DNA from: Gellertiella hungarica
GTDB lineage: Bacteria > Pseudomonadota > Alphaproteobacteria > Rhizobiales > Rhizobiaceae
Direction of reading: 5' to 3'
NCBI RefSeq assembly: GCF_014197145.1
Contig: NZ_JACIEZ010000001.1
Coordinates: 248,001 to 312,000 of the forward strand
Length of the DNA: 64,000 nt
In this document: one piece after another, positions 38,725 through 48,986 of the stretch
Numbering within the stretch: position 1 is the first letter of the stretch
How the letters are laid out: each line of letters begins with the position of its first letter
Notes under the pieces: model-generated
The model's database searches: none
What the model was told of the DNA's origin: nothing
The model's input: the letters and a program-made list of their open reading frames with translations, nothing else
Made by a program: the position numbers and the translations under genes

Positions 38725-38824
38725 GCCGGGCTCATGTCGCAACGCAACGGGTTGCCATTCGCGACACTATAGAACGAAGAGTTTGTCTTGAAAGTGAAAA
38801 GCGGCCTTGCACCCGCAATTCCGC

Positions 38825-40045
38825 CTACTGGCGCAGCGCCTTAAGCAGGCGTCGTGAGGGTTCTCCGTCGGGCTGGAGCCCCAGCCGCTGCTGGATGGAG
38901 GCAATTGCCGCCTTGGAGCCCGAGCCGAAATTGCCGTCCACCTCGCCCTCGTAATAGCCGAGCTCCTTCAGCCGCGATTGCAGCTCGAACTTCTCGTTGA
39001 TGTCGAGCGAGCCGTCAGGACGCGGCCAGCTCTGGCGCATGCCCGGATACCCGGCGATCTGGTCTGCCAGCTGGCCCACGGCCAGCGCATAGGTGTCGGC
39101 GGCGTTGTATTTCTTGATGACGAAGAAGTTCTTGGCCATCAGGAAGCCCGGACCGTTGGCCCCTGCCGGCATCTTCAGCTGCGCGCGGTCTCCGCCATTC
39201 TTGAAGCCTTTGCCGTTCGGCCGCAGGAAACCCAGCTTGGCCCACTGGGCAAGCGTCAGCGTCTTGCCGGCATAGGCCTGGCCCCCTTCCGGGACAGCCA
39301 CTTCGTAACCCCAGGTCTTGCCGGTCACCCAGCCGTTCTGCTTCAGGAGATTTGCCGAGGTGGCGAGTGCGTCCGGAATGGAGTTCCAGATGTCGCGTTT
39401 TCCGTTTCCGTCCGCATCGAATCCATAGAGCAGGTAGCTTGTCGGGATGAACTGCGTGTGGCCCATGGCGCCTGCCCAGGAGCCCGTAAGGCCGCGGGGC
39501 GTGATATCGCCGGACTGAAGGATCTTCAGCGCCGCGATCAGCTGCTTCTGCGCATATTTGGAGCGCTTGCGATCGGAATAGGCGAGCGTGGCGAGCGCCT
39601 GCGGCACGTAGTGAAGCTTCTCTTCCTTGGAGAGGATCGCGCCGTAATTGGATTCCATCGACCAGATGGCAAGCAGGATGTGCCTGTCCACACCGAAGTG
39701 CCGTTCGATTGCGGCGAGCGTCGAGCCGTAACGGTGGAGCATTTCCTGCCCGATCCGCACCGTGTAGGGGTTGACCCGGCTGTCCATGTATTCCCAGATC
39801 GGCGTCTTGAATTCCGGCTGGAAGCCAGCCTTGCGCAACACCTCCGGATCCGGCTCGTTGACGCCCGCAAAGGCCGCCTTGTAGGTCGCCTTGCTGATGC
39901 CTGCCTGTGCTGCGACCGGATAGAACTTGATCACGAAATTGCGGAAGGCCTCATCCGCGCGCGCCGGCGCCTGGCCGGCCATCAGGGTTGCCAGCGCTGC
40001 AGCCAGCCCCAGTTTTCCCAGTTTGAAGCAGGTCTTCGTGAACAT
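38825..40045 (-). CDS. lytic murein transglycosylase, MltB type (SLT_2) with peptidoglycan-binding domain
   Basis: Periplasmic enzyme of 406 aa that cuts peptidoglycan to form 1,6-anhydro-muropeptides. The signal peptide ends near residue 30 (APARA). The SLT_2 domain spans about residues 33-330 with catalytic Glu131 in IWSMESNYG. The C-terminal 60 residues are a PG_binding_1 domain (LQSRLKELGYYEGEVDGNFG). No lipobox Cys follows the signal, so it is soluble. ATG 40045 is chosen because the signal peptide begins there. It is divergent from galU. Confidence 0.9.
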   Translation of the reverse strand: MFTKTCFKLGKLGLAAALATLMAGQAPARADEAFRNFVIKFYPVAAQAGISKATYKAAFAGVNEPDPEVLRKAGFQPEFKTPIWEYMDSRVNPYTVRIGQEMLHRYGSTLAAIERHFGVDRHILLAIWSMESNYGAILSKEEKLHYVPQALATLAYSDRKRSKYAQKQLIAALKILQSGDITPRGLTGSWAGAMGHTQFIPTSYLLYGFDADGNGKRDIWNSIPDALATSANLLKQNGWVTGKTWGYEVAVPEGGQAYAGKTLTLAQWAKLGFLRPNGKGFKNGGDRAQLKMPAGANGPGFLMAKNFFVIKKYNAADTYALAVGQLADQIAGYPGMRQSWPRPDGSLDINEKFELQSRLKELGYYEGEVDGNFGSGSKAAIASIQQRLGLQPDGEPSRRLLKALRQ

Positions 40046-40245
40046 CGTGCAATCCCGTCGGTTGGCGAAACGCGGCCCTCGGCCCGCTCGGGCCATGCCG
40101 GTTTCGAGGCTAACGCGAGACTCTCAACAAAATCTTTACCATGTTCCGGGGCTGGCGTCATTCTTCGCAAAAAAGTAGCTTTTTGAAACTAATCGGAAAC
40201 CGCATGGCATGAGCGTCCATGTTTGGAGCGCCGTTGGAGGCAGTT

Positions 40246-41136
40246 TTGGGACAGCATCGTAAAGTTCGTAAGGCAGTATTTCCCGTCGCGGGTCTGGGAA
40301 CCCGCTTTCTCCCCGCAACAAAAGCCGTCCCCAAGGAGATGCTCACCGTCGTCGACAAGCCGGTGATCCAGTATGTGGTCGATGAGGCGCTGGAAGCCGG
40401 TATCGAGCATCTCGTCTTCGTGACGGGCCGCGGCAAGGGCGTGATCGAGGACTACTTCGACATTCAGTACGAACTGGAACAGACGCTTCGCGAACGGTCC
40501 AAGACTGCGGAGCTTACCCTGCTTGCGGGTATCCTGCCGAAGGCGGGCATGGCAAGTTTCACCCGCCAGCAGGAGCCGCTCGGTCTCGGACACGCCGTCT
40601 GGTGCGCGCGCGATATCGTCGGCAACGAGCCTTTCGCGCTGCTTCTGCCCGACATGATCATGCGTGGCGAGAAGGGCTGCATGAAGGGCATGATGGATCT
40701 CTACGACGAGACCGGCGGGAACATCATCGCGGTCGAGGAGTGCCATCCCGATCTCGCCCATAAATACGGCATCGTCGGTGTGGGCGAGGCGATCGGCGAG
40801 GGCTTCAAGATCACGGGCATGGTCGAGAAGCCGGCCAAGGGGACGGCACCTTCCAACTTCTTCATCAACGGGCGCTATATCCTGCAGCCCGAAATCTTCG
40901 AGATCCTGGAGACGCAGGAGCGCGGCGCCGGAAACGAGATCCAGCTCACCGACGGCATGCTGAAGCTTGCCGCGAAGCAGGAATTTGCCGGATATCATTT
41001 CCGCGGCGAGACCTTCGACTGCGGTGCGAAGGACGGCTTCATCCTGGCAAACGTCGCCTATGCGCTGGAGCGCGCAGACATTCGCGGAAGCGTGGAGCAG
41101 GAGATCCGCAATCTGCTGGCCCGCCTGAAAGGCTGA
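40246..41136 (+). CDS. galU: UTP-glucose-1-phosphate uridylyltransferase
   Basis: Makes UDP-glucose from UTP and glucose-1-phosphate, feeding surface polysaccharide synthesis. The nucleotide-binding start [19 protein letters not shown] and [20 protein letters not shown] are diagnostic, and [11 protein letters not shown] is near the end. The protein is about 296 aa from TTG 40246, chosen because GGAGG lies 5 bases upstream and family members start at this point. An in-frame ATG at 40219 would add nine unconserved residues. In Sinorhizobium the homologue is ExoN. Confidence 0.93.
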   Translation: MGQHRKVRKAVFPVAGLGTRFLPATKAVPKEMLTVVDKPVIQYVVDEALEAGIEHLVFVTGRGKGVIEDYFDIQYELEQTLRERSKTAELTLLAGILPKAGMASFTRQQEPLGLGHAVWCARDIVGNEPFALLLPDMIMRGEKGCMKGMMDLYDETGGNIIAVEECHPDLAHKYGIVGVGEAIGEGFKITGMVEKPAKGTAPSNFFINGRYILQPEIFEILETQERGAGNEIQLTDGMLKLAAKQEFAGYHFRGETFDCGAKDGFILANVAYALERADIRGSVEQEIRNLLARLKG

Positions 41137-41159
41137 GGGCCTCTCAAGCATGAGGGAAG

Positions 41160-41194
41160 GGGCCGCCCGGTGAGAATCCCGGGCGGCCCTTTTT
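41160..41194 (+). terminator. intrinsic terminator of galU
   Basis: GGGCCGCCCGG (41160-41170) pairs with CCGGGCGGCCC (41179-41189), and five T follow. Confidence 0.85.
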
Positions 41195-41197
41195 CTG

Positions 41198-42718
41198 TCA
41201 GCGCTTCAGCGTCAGGTCGAGGCCGGCGCGCATCACGTCGGTGTCGGTACCGCCGTCGGGCCGTGTCCGTTCCCAGGAAAGATCGGCCGTCAGATCCATG
41301 TAGCGGTTGAGGCTGTAGGCCATGCTGGCGCCAAGGGTCGTCACCAGATCGTTTGCCGTGCTGCCGGAAGGGCGGTAGTCGCGCCAGGTGGCCCCGCTCG
41401 AGAGCTTGGCCCCGAGATCGTCGCGCACCTGCTGGGTCAGGGCAATGGTCAGGGCACGGGACACGTAGCCGGACTGGCCGGCCACCACCGATGGCTCGAC
41501 CGTGGTCAGCAGCCCGAGGGTGATGTCGGTACCCCGCCGTGGCGACCAGGAGGCCGCCGCATCCAGCACGACGGCATCGATGGCCGCGAGCCTGGCATCG
41601 GCAAAGCTCACGTGCCGGTAGCCGAGGCCGAGCTCGCCCTTCAGCTTTTCTCCGAGATCGAGCGCGACACCGGCCTTGCCGCCGACGCTTCTCGAGTCGC
41701 GTTCATAACCGAGGCTGTCGGTTCCCTCGTCGTAAAGGGTGCGGCCGGCGGAGGCTTCCAGGAAGGGGATGAGCGCGGGCGAAAGGTCGTAGCCGACGCG
41801 CAGGCGGACGTTGCCGCTGTTGCGGTTGCGATCGTCGAGCGACAGGGTCGAGCCGTCGCTGAGCGTCACATCCGAATAGGTGGTGCGGCTGACATCGATT
41901 GCGGCCAGCCCGCGGAGCAGGCCGAAGTCGCGCTCGATGGACGCGCCGCCCTTCAGCGTCTGCACGCTCGACTGGTCGACCGCGTCGAGCACCGCGTTCG
42001 GGTCTGTCGCGCTCTCGCGGGTCAGCGTGTAGCCGCCGGTCAGCCGTGCGACGGTATCGCGCGAGACGTCCAGGCGGAGCTCGGCATCCAGCGAAGCGGA
42101 GGGCTTCGTCTGGCCTTCGCCGGAAAAGTTGCGCTGGAAGACGCCGTCTCCGGAGATCGTCAGCTGGTGCCGCGACCAGTCGGAGGTCAGCGTCCCCCGG
42201 ATCTCGTTCTGGTAATAGCTGCGCGATGTCTCGGTTCCGCCTGAGCGCGTGGTTTCGGTCGCGACCGAGGTGTTGAGCGCCGGACGGAGGATGAAACTGC
42301 CGAGGCGAATGCCCGCCGTATCCTCGCCGTCTGCCCGGATGGCGGGGCGGAGGCCGTCAATCGGCTGGACCCGGAGATTGTCCCGGCCGAAGCTGTCGTT
42401 GGTGCTTCCGGTCATGCTCTCGTCGAGCGCTGACAGCCGGGCAGCGCGCGGATTGACGGCGCCATCGTCCTCGGCCAGTGCCGGACGGGGCTGGGTGCCG
42501 GTGAGAAGATCGTCCCCGCTGGATGACGCCGTATTGCTCGGGTCTGTTGCGAGCACACCCTGTTGAGTGGCCACGCCGGCAGTGGTGCCATCCGCCGCAG
42601 GGGCAAGGCTCTGCGCCCGCGCCTCGCTCGAGGCAAGCCCGGCCGTCGCCACGCCGACGAGAAGTGCGGCCGTGCGCCAGAGGCTGGGAGACCCGAAAGG
42701 GGCGGGGAATGGGTTCAT
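41198..42718 (-). CDS. outer-membrane beta-barrel protein (BBP2_2-like)
   Basis: A predicted outer-membrane protein of 506 aa. It has a signal peptide (SLWRTAALLVGVATAGLASS, cleavage after ARA), a roughly 100-residue low-complexity Ser/Asp/Thr-rich region, then long alternating amphipathic strands with many Tyr/Arg/Asp residues. The last residues form a strand (VMRAGLDLTLKR), although the terminal aromatic is missing. The pattern fits the putative beta-barrel porin 2 family of rhizobia. ATG 42718 is chosen because the signal peptide begins there. It lies convergently beside galU and divergently from kdsD; function unknown. Confidence 0.75.
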   Translation of the reverse strand: MNPFPAPFGSPSLWRTAALLVGVATAGLASSEARAQSLAPAADGTTAGVATQQGVLATDPSNTASSSGDDLLTGTQPRPALAEDDGAVNPRAARLSALDESMTGSTNDSFGRDNLRVQPIDGLRPAIRADGEDTAGIRLGSFILRPALNTSVATETTRSGGTETSRSYYQNEIRGTLTSDWSRHQLTISGDGVFQRNFSGEGQTKPSASLDAELRLDVSRDTVARLTGGYTLTRESATDPNAVLDAVDQSSVQTLKGGASIERDFGLLRGLAAIDVSRTTYSDVTLSDGSTLSLDDRNRNSGNVRLRVGYDLSPALIPFLEASAGRTLYDEGTDSLGYERDSRSVGGKAGVALDLGEKLKGELGLGYRHVSFADARLAAIDAVVLDAAASWSPRRGTDITLGLLTTVEPSVVAGQSGYVSRALTIALTQQVRDDLGAKLSSGATWRDYRPSGSTANDLVTTLGASMAYSLNRYMDLTADLSWERTRPDGGTDTDVMRAGLDLTLKR

Positions 42719-42893
42719 CGACGGCAAGGCCCGGTAGTGGCAATGGTTACCTATCTCTAAAGCCTTGTGGTTAATGCTTGGTATACGCCCGCCGGCGGCA
42801 GCGCCGGCGAAATCTGGCCCGGCACGGAAAAAGGTTTGAGCCACAGGCGCTGAGAAATGGACAGAGGCAGCGGAAAGCGCTAACGCTCCAGCC

Positions 42894-43889
42894 ATGACAG
42901 AGACCGTTTTTTCCCCGCTCAAGGCCGATGCGATTGCTTCGGCGCTCCGCACCGTCGAGACCGAACGCAACGGTCTCGCTTCGCTTGAAAAGGCCCTGCA
43001 GGGTCCGCTTGCCGCTCCCTTTGCCGCGGCGGTGGAGAGCATCTACGGCATCACGGGCAGGGTCATCGTCACGGGGGTTGGCAAGAGCGGGCACATCGGG
43101 TCGAAGATGGCCGCCACCTTCGCCTCCACCGGCACGCCTGCCTTCTTCGTCCATCCCGTCGAGGCCAATCACGGCGATCTCGGCATGATCACCCGCAACG
43201 ACGTGATCATCGCCATGTCCTGGAGCGGCGAGAGCACGGAACTCAAGGGCATCATCGCCTATTCCCGACGCTTCCGGATCCCGCTGATCGCCATGACTGC
43301 GGGCGAAACCTCCACGCTGGCGCGCGAGGCCGATGTCCTGCTGCTGCTGCCGAAGGAGCAGGAGGCCTGCCCGCACGGCCTGGCACCCACGACCTCCACG
43401 CTGATGCAGCTCGCGATCGGCGACGCGCTTGCCATTGCGCTTCTGGAAAGCCGCGGATTTACCGCACAGGATTTCCGCACCTTCCACCCCGGCGGAAAGC
43501 TGGGAGCGAGCCTCACCCATGTGGGAGACATCATGCACAAGGACGAGCGCATTCCGCTCGTTTCCTCCGGCACGCCCCTGACCGAGGCGGTGATGGTTCT
43601 GTCGCGGAAACGCTTCGGCTGTGTCGGGGTGCTGGACGACGCGGGCCGGCTTTGCGGCATCGTCACCGAGGGGGATCTGGCGCGAAACCTCGCCCGTCCG
43701 CTTTCCGAACTTCAGGTGGACGACATCATGACCCGCACGCCGAAGACCGTGAAGGCGAGCGCGCTCGCCACGAGCGCGGCGGCCATGCTGAACGAGATGG
43801 GCATTTCCGCCCTGATCGTCATCGACGAGGACAACAGGCCAGTCGGCATCGTGCATTTCCACGATTTCCTGCGCGTTGGCGTCGCCTGA
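42894..43889 (+). CDS. kdsD: KpsF/GutQ family arabinose-5-phosphate isomerase
   Basis: Interconverts ribulose-5-phosphate and arabinose-5-phosphate, the first step to KDO for lipopolysaccharide. The protein has 331 aa. The SIS sugar-isomerase domain (about 40-190) contains VIVTGVGKSGHIGSKMAATF and SWSGES, and two CBS domains follow, the first starting GDIMHKDERIPLV. The length is normal. The terminator hairpin of the opposing nfeD unit starts right after its stop. Confidence 0.92.
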   Translation: MTETVFSPLKADAIASALRTVETERNGLASLEKALQGPLAAPFAAAVESIYGITGRVIVTGVGKSGHIGSKMAATFASTGTPAFFVHPVEANHGDLGMITRNDVIIAMSWSGESTELKGIIAYSRRFRIPLIAMTAGETSTLAREADVLLLLPKEQEACPHGLAPTTSTLMQLAIGDALAIALLESRGFTAQDFRTFHPGGKLGASLTHVGDIMHKDERIPLVSSGTPLTEAVMVLSRKRFGCVGVLDDAGRLCGIVTEGDLARNLARPLSELQVDDIMTRTPKTVKASALATSAAAMLNEMGISALIVIDEDNRPVGIVHFHDFLRVGVA

Positions 43890-43890
43890 C

Positions 43891-43918
43891 GAAAAAGAAG
43901 GGCGGCCCGAAGCCGCCC
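43891..43918 (-). terminator. terminator of the SPFH-nfeD unit
   Basis: GGGCGGC (43900-43906) pairs with GCCGCCC (43912-43918). On the minus strand the stem is followed by TTCTTTTTC. It may also act for kdsD on the plus strand. Confidence 0.7.
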
Positions 43919-43955
43919 CGTTTCGCATTCCGGTCCTGTCCGGTTTCCTGTCCGC

Positions 43956-44414
43956 TCAGTCTGCCTCGACCGAAAGGGTGGATCCCTCCGCCCCCGTCAC
44001 GCGAACCCGCGTTCCCGCCGGCAGATCCGGTCCCTTGACCGGCCAGAACGTGTCGTCGAGCTTCAGACGGCCACGACCGTCGCGTACCGGCTCCCCGAGC
44101 GTTCCGATGCGGCCGATGAGCGATGCACCGCGCCGGTTCAGCAACGGCTCGTCGCTGCCGCCCGCCGGTCCGGCATAGAAGCGCCGGCCCGCGATGACGA
44201 AGACCACCGACAGCGCCGCAAAGACGATCCACTGCACTTCCCAGGGCCAGTATCCGCTCCCCCACAGGCCGAGCGAGACGAGGCCGACCGCGATGGCGGC
44301 AAGGCCGATCCAGACGAGGAACACGCCGGGAAGCAGGAGCTCCGCCGCAAGCAGGACCAGTCCGAAGACCCACCAGGCCCAGGGCCCGAATTCCGCAAGG
44401 ACGCCCGCGATCAT
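43956..44414 (-). CDS. NfeD family membrane protein
   Basis: Small inner-membrane protein of 152 aa with three to four N-terminal helices (WWVFGLVLLAAELLLPGVFL) and a C-terminal soluble OB-fold (IGRIGTLGEPVRDGRGRLKL, DLPAGTRVRVTGAEG). NfeD short forms work with SPFH proteins in membrane quality control. Here it begins 3 bases after the stop of the SPFH gene, the standard pairing. Confidence 0.9.
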   Translation of the reverse strand: MIAGVLAEFGPWAWWVFGLVLLAAELLLPGVFLVWIGLAAIAVGLVSLGLWGSGYWPWEVQWIVFAALSVVFVIAGRRFYAGPAGGSDEPLLNRRGASLIGRIGTLGEPVRDGRGRLKLDDTFWPVKGPDLPAGTRVRVTGAEGSTLSVEAD

Positions 44415-44417
44415 GGG

Positions 44418-45482
44418 TCATGCCTCCGGAGGGATGGTGCCGGGCGTTGCAGGCCAGACATTGGTCGAAGGGGACGCCTGCTGGGCGCCGGAGGAAGCCA
44501 TCTGCACCTCCGGGGTGCTGCTGCGCTGCGGTGCGCGGCGCACAGGCTGAGGCGCCTGCGGGGAGGGACCATCGCCGAAGACCTCCTTCGCGATGGCGCC
44601 GATGCCGCCGAGCGAGCCGATGAGCGAGGATGCTTCCATCGGCATCAGCACGACCTTCGCATTGTTCGCGCGCCCGATGGAGCCGAGCGCTTCGGTGTAT
44701 TTCTGCGCCACGAAGTAGTTGATCGCATGGACATCGCCGGCGGCAATGGCTTCCGAGACCATCCGGGTCGCCTTGGCCTCGGCTTCGGCGAGCCGCTCGC
44801 GCGCCTCCGCATCACGGAAGGCCGCTTCGCGTTCGCCTTCCGCCTGCAGGATCGCGGCCTGCTTGGCGCCTTCGGCCCTGAGGATCTGCGCATTGCGCGC
44901 ACCTTCGGCCTCGAGAACCTGGGCGCGCTTCTCGCGCTCCGCCTTCATCTGGCGCGCCATCGCGTCGACCAGATCGGTCGGCGGGCGGATATCCTTGATT
45001 TCGACGCGGGTGACCTTGATGCCCCACGGCCCGACCGCATCATCCACCACGCGCAGCAGCTTTTCGTTGATCACTTCGCGGTTGGAGAGCAGTTCGTCGA
45101 GGTCCATCGACCCCATGACCGAGCGGATGTTCGTCATGGTGAGGTTCAGGATGGCGTTTTCGAGGTTCGAAACCTGATAGGCGGCCTGCGCGGGATTGAG
45201 GACCTGGTAGAAGGCGACCGCATCGGCAGCGACGGAGGCGTTGTCCTTGGTGATGACCTCCTGCGTGGGAACGTCGAGCACCTGCTCCATGACGTTCATC
45301 TTCGCGCCGATGGTTTCGATGAAGGGGGTGATGATGTTCAGCCCGGGATTGAGCGTTCTCGTGTACCGCCCGAAGCGTTCCACCGTATATTGATAGCCCT
45401 GCGGCACCGTCTTCACGCCAGCAAAGAGCACCAGGATCACCAGCAGTACCAGGGCGACCACTGCGATATCGAAACCCGTCAT
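44418..45482 (-). CDS. SPFH/band-7 family protein (QmcA-like)
   Basis: Membrane-anchored stomatin/prohibitin-type protein of 354 aa. One N-terminal helix ([16 protein letters not shown]) precedes the band-7 domain ([20 protein letters not shown] through about residue 200). A long Ala/Glu-rich coiled coil ([20 protein letters not shown]) and a Pro/Gln-rich tail follow. QmcA-like proteins form large membrane assemblies linked to FtsH-type proteolysis. ATG 45482 follows GGAGGAAACGGGAA; longer in-frame sequence to 45725 is inside hemH and rejected. It is paired with nfeD. Confidence 0.92.
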   Translation of the reverse strand: MTGFDIAVVALVLLVILVLFAGVKTVPQGYQYTVERFGRYTRTLNPGLNIITPFIETIGAKMNVMEQVLDVPTQEVITKDNASVAADAVAFYQVLNPAQAAYQVSNLENAILNLTMTNIRSVMGSMDLDELLSNREVINEKLLRVVDDAVGPWGIKVTRVEIKDIRPPTDLVDAMARQMKAEREKRAQVLEAEGARNAQILRAEGAKQAAILQAEGEREAAFRDAEARERLAEAEAKATRMVSEAIAAGDVHAINYFVAQKYTEALGSIGRANNAKVVLMPMEASSLIGSLGGIGAIAKEVFGDGPSPQAPQPVRRAPQRSSTPEVQMASSGAQQASPSTNVWPATPGTIPPEA

Positions 45483-45588
45483 TTCCCGTTTCCTCCAAAG
45501 CAGCCCGCGATTCATGCAGGCCACCTTTACAACTGGAGGGTCGCCCCTCCAATTGCAAGGCCGGGTGTGTTGTCCGCTTCGCTTTTCG

Positions 45589-46623
45589 TCAGATCCAGCC
45601 GCCGAGTTCGCGGCGCACGACATGTTCGAGAACCCACATGCCGTCGGTGGAATCGTTGAGGCACGGGATGTGGGTGAACTTTTCGCCACCATTGTGCAGG
45701 AAAAGCTCGCCAGCCTCGCCGGCAATCTCCTCCAGCGTTTCCAGGCAGTCGGAAACGAAGCCCGGATTCATGATGGCGATCTTCTTCACGCCGTCCTGCG
45801 CCAGCTTCTCGACCGTCTTGTCGGTGTAGGGTTGCAGCCATTCTTCCGGGCCGAAGCGGGACTGGAAGGTGACCATCAGCTTGTCTTTCGGCAGATCGAG
45901 CTTCTCGCGCAGGAGGCGCGCGGTCTTCATGCACTGGCAGTGATAGGGATCGCCCTTCTTGAAGTAGGACTGCGGAATGCCGTGGAAGGAGGTGATCAGC
46001 AGATCCGGCTCCCAATCCAGCGTCTCGTAATGCTTGCGCACGGAATTGGCCAGCGCCTCGATGTAGACAGGGTCGTCATGATAGGGCGGCACGGTGCGCA
46101 GCGCGGGCTGCCAGCGCATCTTGAGCAGCGTCTCGAAGGCCTTGTCGTTCACCGTCGCCGTCGTTGCTGCCGCAAACTGCGGATAGAGGGGGAACAGCAG
46201 GATCTTCTCGCAGCCCTGGTCCTTCAGCCACTGGATGCGGGAGGGAATGGAGGGCTGGCCGTAGCGCATGCCCCAGTCGACGATCACGTTCGGCAGGTCC
46301 TTGAAGCTCTCCGCCATCTTTTCCGCCTGGCTGCGGGTATAGGTGCGCAGGTAGCTCTCGTTCAGATCGTGATTCCAGATTTCCTCATAGGCCTTGCCCA
46401 CCTTCTGCGGGCGACGGTTGAGCACGATGCCGAACAGGATCGGGTACCAGAACAGGCGCGACCACTCGATCACGCGGCGGTCCATCAGGAATTCCTTCAG
46501 GTAGCGCCGCATGGATGTGTAATCGGTGCCGTCGGGGGTGCCAAGATTGACGAGGAGAACGCCGACCTTGCCGAATTTCACCGGCGGATGATTGGCGGGA
46601 AAATGTGCTGTATCAGCGGCCAT
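45589..46623 (-). CDS. hemH: ferrochelatase
   Basis: Inserts Fe2+ into protoporphyrin IX, the last step of haem synthesis. The protein has 344 aa, normal for bacteria. The start region [14 protein letters not shown] is family-typical, and the active-site His lies in [18 protein letters not shown], with the conserved [10 protein letters not shown] further on. No membrane segment is seen. It lies 106 bases before the SPFH gene on the same strand. Confidence 0.95.
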   Translation of the reverse strand: MAADTAHFPANHPPVKFGKVGVLLVNLGTPDGTDYTSMRRYLKEFLMDRRVIEWSRLFWYPILFGIVLNRRPQKVGKAYEEIWNHDLNESYLRTYTRSQAEKMAESFKDLPNVIVDWGMRYGQPSIPSRIQWLKDQGCEKILLFPLYPQFAAATTATVNDKAFETLLKMRWQPALRTVPPYHDDPVYIEALANSVRKHYETLDWEPDLLITSFHGIPQSYFKKGDPYHCQCMKTARLLREKLDLPKDKLMVTFQSRFGPEEWLQPYTDKTVEKLAQDGVKKIAIMNPGFVSDCLETLEEIAGEAGELFLHNGGEKFTHIPCLNDSTDGMWVLEHVVRRELGGWI

Positions 46624-46703
46624 GGAGCTCTCTTTTTAGGATTTTGTGATGCAGGCGCTGCCAATATAGGGTTTGCCCTGCCGAGGAAAACCCTAATCCC
46701 ACG

Positions 46704-46732
46704 AAAAACCGGCCCGGGAAAGCCCGGACCGG
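46704..46732 (-). terminator. intrinsic terminator of the 5'-nucleotidase gene
   Basis: A 10-bp stem with one G:U pair (46709-46718 with 46723-46732) and a 4-base loop is followed on the minus strand by TTTTT. Confidence 0.85.
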
Positions 46733-46763
46733 CGATAAGTCTCCGGCCGATCGTCGCAGCCGC

Positions 46764-48632
46764 TTACTTGCCCGGGATGACCAGCTCCTTGCCGACCATC
46801 AGGTGGCGCGGCTTCGGATTGCCGTTGGCGTCGGAGATCTTCCTCCAGTCGGTGCCGGCCCCCAGATATTTCTCCGCGAGATCCCAGAGCGTGTCGCCCT
46901 TCTCGACCACGTGGCGGTTGCCGGCGGCCGACGGGGCGGGGGCGGAAGAGGGTTCCGGTGCGGTCTTGACCGCGGTGTCGACGGGAGCCGCGGTAGCCGC
47001 AGGTTCTGCCGCCGCCGCCGTAGCTTCGCCCACGCCGGTGATCCGGCCGTCCGTATAGGGCTTGTAGGGGCGGTTCGCGGTCAGATAGGCAGCAACTGCA
47101 TCTTCCAGGCTTGGCCCGAAATCATAGGCATTGATGGCCTTCTCGGCGAATACGGAATAGCCGTCGCCGCCCGAACGGAGATAGTTGTTGGAGACCACGC
47201 CATAGGTCTTCTCTGGGTCGAGCGGCACAAAGCCGTCGCCTTCCTTCACCTGCACGTCCGTCACCCGCTCGCCTGCGGGTTTCGAGCGATCGAAGGTGAA
47301 CTTGAGGCCTGCGACCTGCGGGAAGCGCCCGCCGCCTTCCTCGACCTGGCTGACCCCGTTCTCCAGCGCTGCCTTCAGGTCGGCACCCTTGAGCTGGAAG
47401 GTGGCGATGGTGTTCTGGAAGGGCAGGACCGTCAGCACTTCGCCCATGGTAACCGGGCCCTGGTCGATGGAGGAGCGCAAGCCGCCGCCATTGGCCACCG
47501 CGATGGTGATGCCCTGGCCCTTCACGCGGTCCAGCATGGCATCGGCGACGAGGTTGCCCATGGAGCATTCCTTCTGGCGGCAGTTCTCGCGCGCGCCGTC
47601 GATGGCCTCGGTCGTTTCCGACACCTCCTTGTTGCGGATCTCTTCCAGCGGCTTTGCCAGTTCCGCGACGCGCGTCTGGTAGCCGGAATGCGGGGTGATC
47701 GCCTTGTCGAGCAGCAGGGGATCGCCGCTTGCGGCGGTCACCACGCCCTTGTCGTCGAAGGTGACGGCAAGATCGCCGAGATATTTGGAATAGGCATAGG
47801 CGGTGACGATCGGGACCTCCACGCCGGCGGGGTTCTTCACGCGGGTGGGGTAGGGGCCCGCCGCCTTTTCGTCCTTGTTCGAAAGCAGCGTGTGGCTGTG
47901 GCCGCCGACGATCACGTCGATGCCGTCGACGGCTGCGGCGATCTGCTTGTCGCGCTCGTAGCCCACATGGGACAGCAGCACGATCTTGTTGACGCCCTGG
48001 CCTTCCAGATCCTTCACCTGTTCCTTCAGCGTGCTGATCTCGTCGGCGAAAAGCACGTCCTTGCTGGGGGAGGAGGTCTCGTCGGTATCGGTTGCCAGCA
48101 CCGAAACCACGGCCACCTTGTCGTCGCCGAACGCCTTGACGACATAAGGCTTGTACTTGCCCGAGATCGGCGTGTTGAGGCCGGCGAGCGTGTTGGCCGA
48201 GATCATCGGGAACTTCAGGGCGCCGATGAATTTCGCCAGCTCTTCCGGACCGTCGTCGAATTCATGGTTGCCGATGGCCATGGCGTCGAAGCCGATGCCG
48301 TTCATGAATTCGGCAATCGGAGCGCTCTTGTAGGTGGTGTAGAAAAGCGAGCCCTGAAACTGGTCGCCGGCATCCAGCACCAGCACGTTCTTGCCGTCGA
48401 GCGCGGCGCGGCGCTGGTCGATGGCGGTCTTCATCCGGGCAATCCCGCCGAAGCACTCGCCCTTCTGTTCGTCTTCCGCGCCGCAGGTGGAATCGTACTT
48501 GTTGATCGATTCGATGCGGGAATGGAAATCGTTGATATGAAGGATGTTGAGTTCGAAATCCGCCAGGGCGAAGCTCGAGCTGAAGCCGATGAAGGCGCTT
48601 GCCAGGAGGACGGAACGAAGGGGGCGGAACAT
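46764..48632 (-). CDS. periplasmic 5'-nucleotidase/metallophosphatase with C-terminal LysM domain
   Basis: Exported phosphoesterase of 622 aa that dephosphorylates nucleotides outside the cytoplasm. The signal peptide is cleaved near residue 24 (FALA). The metallophosphatase domain shows ILHINDFHSR, LDAGDQFQGS, GNHEFD and VGGHSHT, and the 5_nucleotid_C domain shows VANGGGLRSSID and VSNNYLRSGGDGYSVF. An Ala/Pro/Thr linker leads to a C-terminal LysM domain (VVEKGDTLWDLAEKYLG) that should bind peptidoglycan. ATG 48632 follows AAGGAG; an in-frame ATG at 48734 has weaker support. Confidence 0.92.
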   Translation of the reverse strand: MFRPLRSVLLASAFIGFSSSFALADFELNILHINDFHSRIESINKYDSTCGAEDEQKGECFGGIARMKTAIDQRRAALDGKNVLVLDAGDQFQGSLFYTTYKSAPIAEFMNGIGFDAMAIGNHEFDDGPEELAKFIGALKFPMISANTLAGLNTPISGKYKPYVVKAFGDDKVAVVSVLATDTDETSSPSKDVLFADEISTLKEQVKDLEGQGVNKIVLLSHVGYERDKQIAAAVDGIDVIVGGHSHTLLSNKDEKAAGPYPTRVKNPAGVEVPIVTAYAYSKYLGDLAVTFDDKGVVTAASGDPLLLDKAITPHSGYQTRVAELAKPLEEIRNKEVSETTEAIDGARENCRQKECSMGNLVADAMLDRVKGQGITIAVANGGGLRSSIDQGPVTMGEVLTVLPFQNTIATFQLKGADLKAALENGVSQVEEGGGRFPQVAGLKFTFDRSKPAGERVTDVQVKEGDGFVPLDPEKTYGVVSNNYLRSGGDGYSVFAEKAINAYDFGPSLEDAVAAYLTANRPYKPYTDGRITGVGEATAAAAEPAATAAPVDTAVKTAPEPSSAPAPSAAGNRHVVEKGDTLWDLAEKYLGAGTDWRKISDANGNPKPRHLMVGKELVIPGK

Positions 48633-48986
48633 CTCTCTCTTCTCCTTGTCTTTCTTCATGCCGGAAGCCAGCAAAAAGGGGATGCATGGCATTCCCCGTG
48701 TCTTTTCGTGCGGCAGTGCCGGGCACGGCTTCATCGCCTGAGCCCGGAACTGCCCGGACGGGAAATCAATCCGATGAACATCATGATTTCATGACAGGCC
48801 GCTGCCTGTCCCGCTTTCCGCAGGACCGCGCGACGCGGCTGACGGGATGGTTTCATTGCCCGTCCGCCGGTGCAAGCAAAAAGAGCATGGATCGGAGACA
48901 GGGTTAATCCTGGCCGATGTCCGAATGACAGAAGGCCCCGCCGGGGAAGGCGAGGCCCATGGTCCGGGAACGGGAAAACGGGGCGA
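48633..48986. other. intergenic region between 5'-nucleotidase and lipoprotein genes
   Basis: About 350 bases with no supported gene. It must hold the promoter of the 5'-nucleotidase gene and the 3' end of the Omp10-like transcript. A short CCCCG-CC-GGGG element is visible near 48935 but has no T run; nothing else stands out. Confidence 0.4.

Noticed and set aside
46803..48794. A 663-codon plus-strand frame opposite the 5'-nucleotidase
   Set aside because: All conserved metal motifs belong to the minus strand gene; the plus frame is a shadow.
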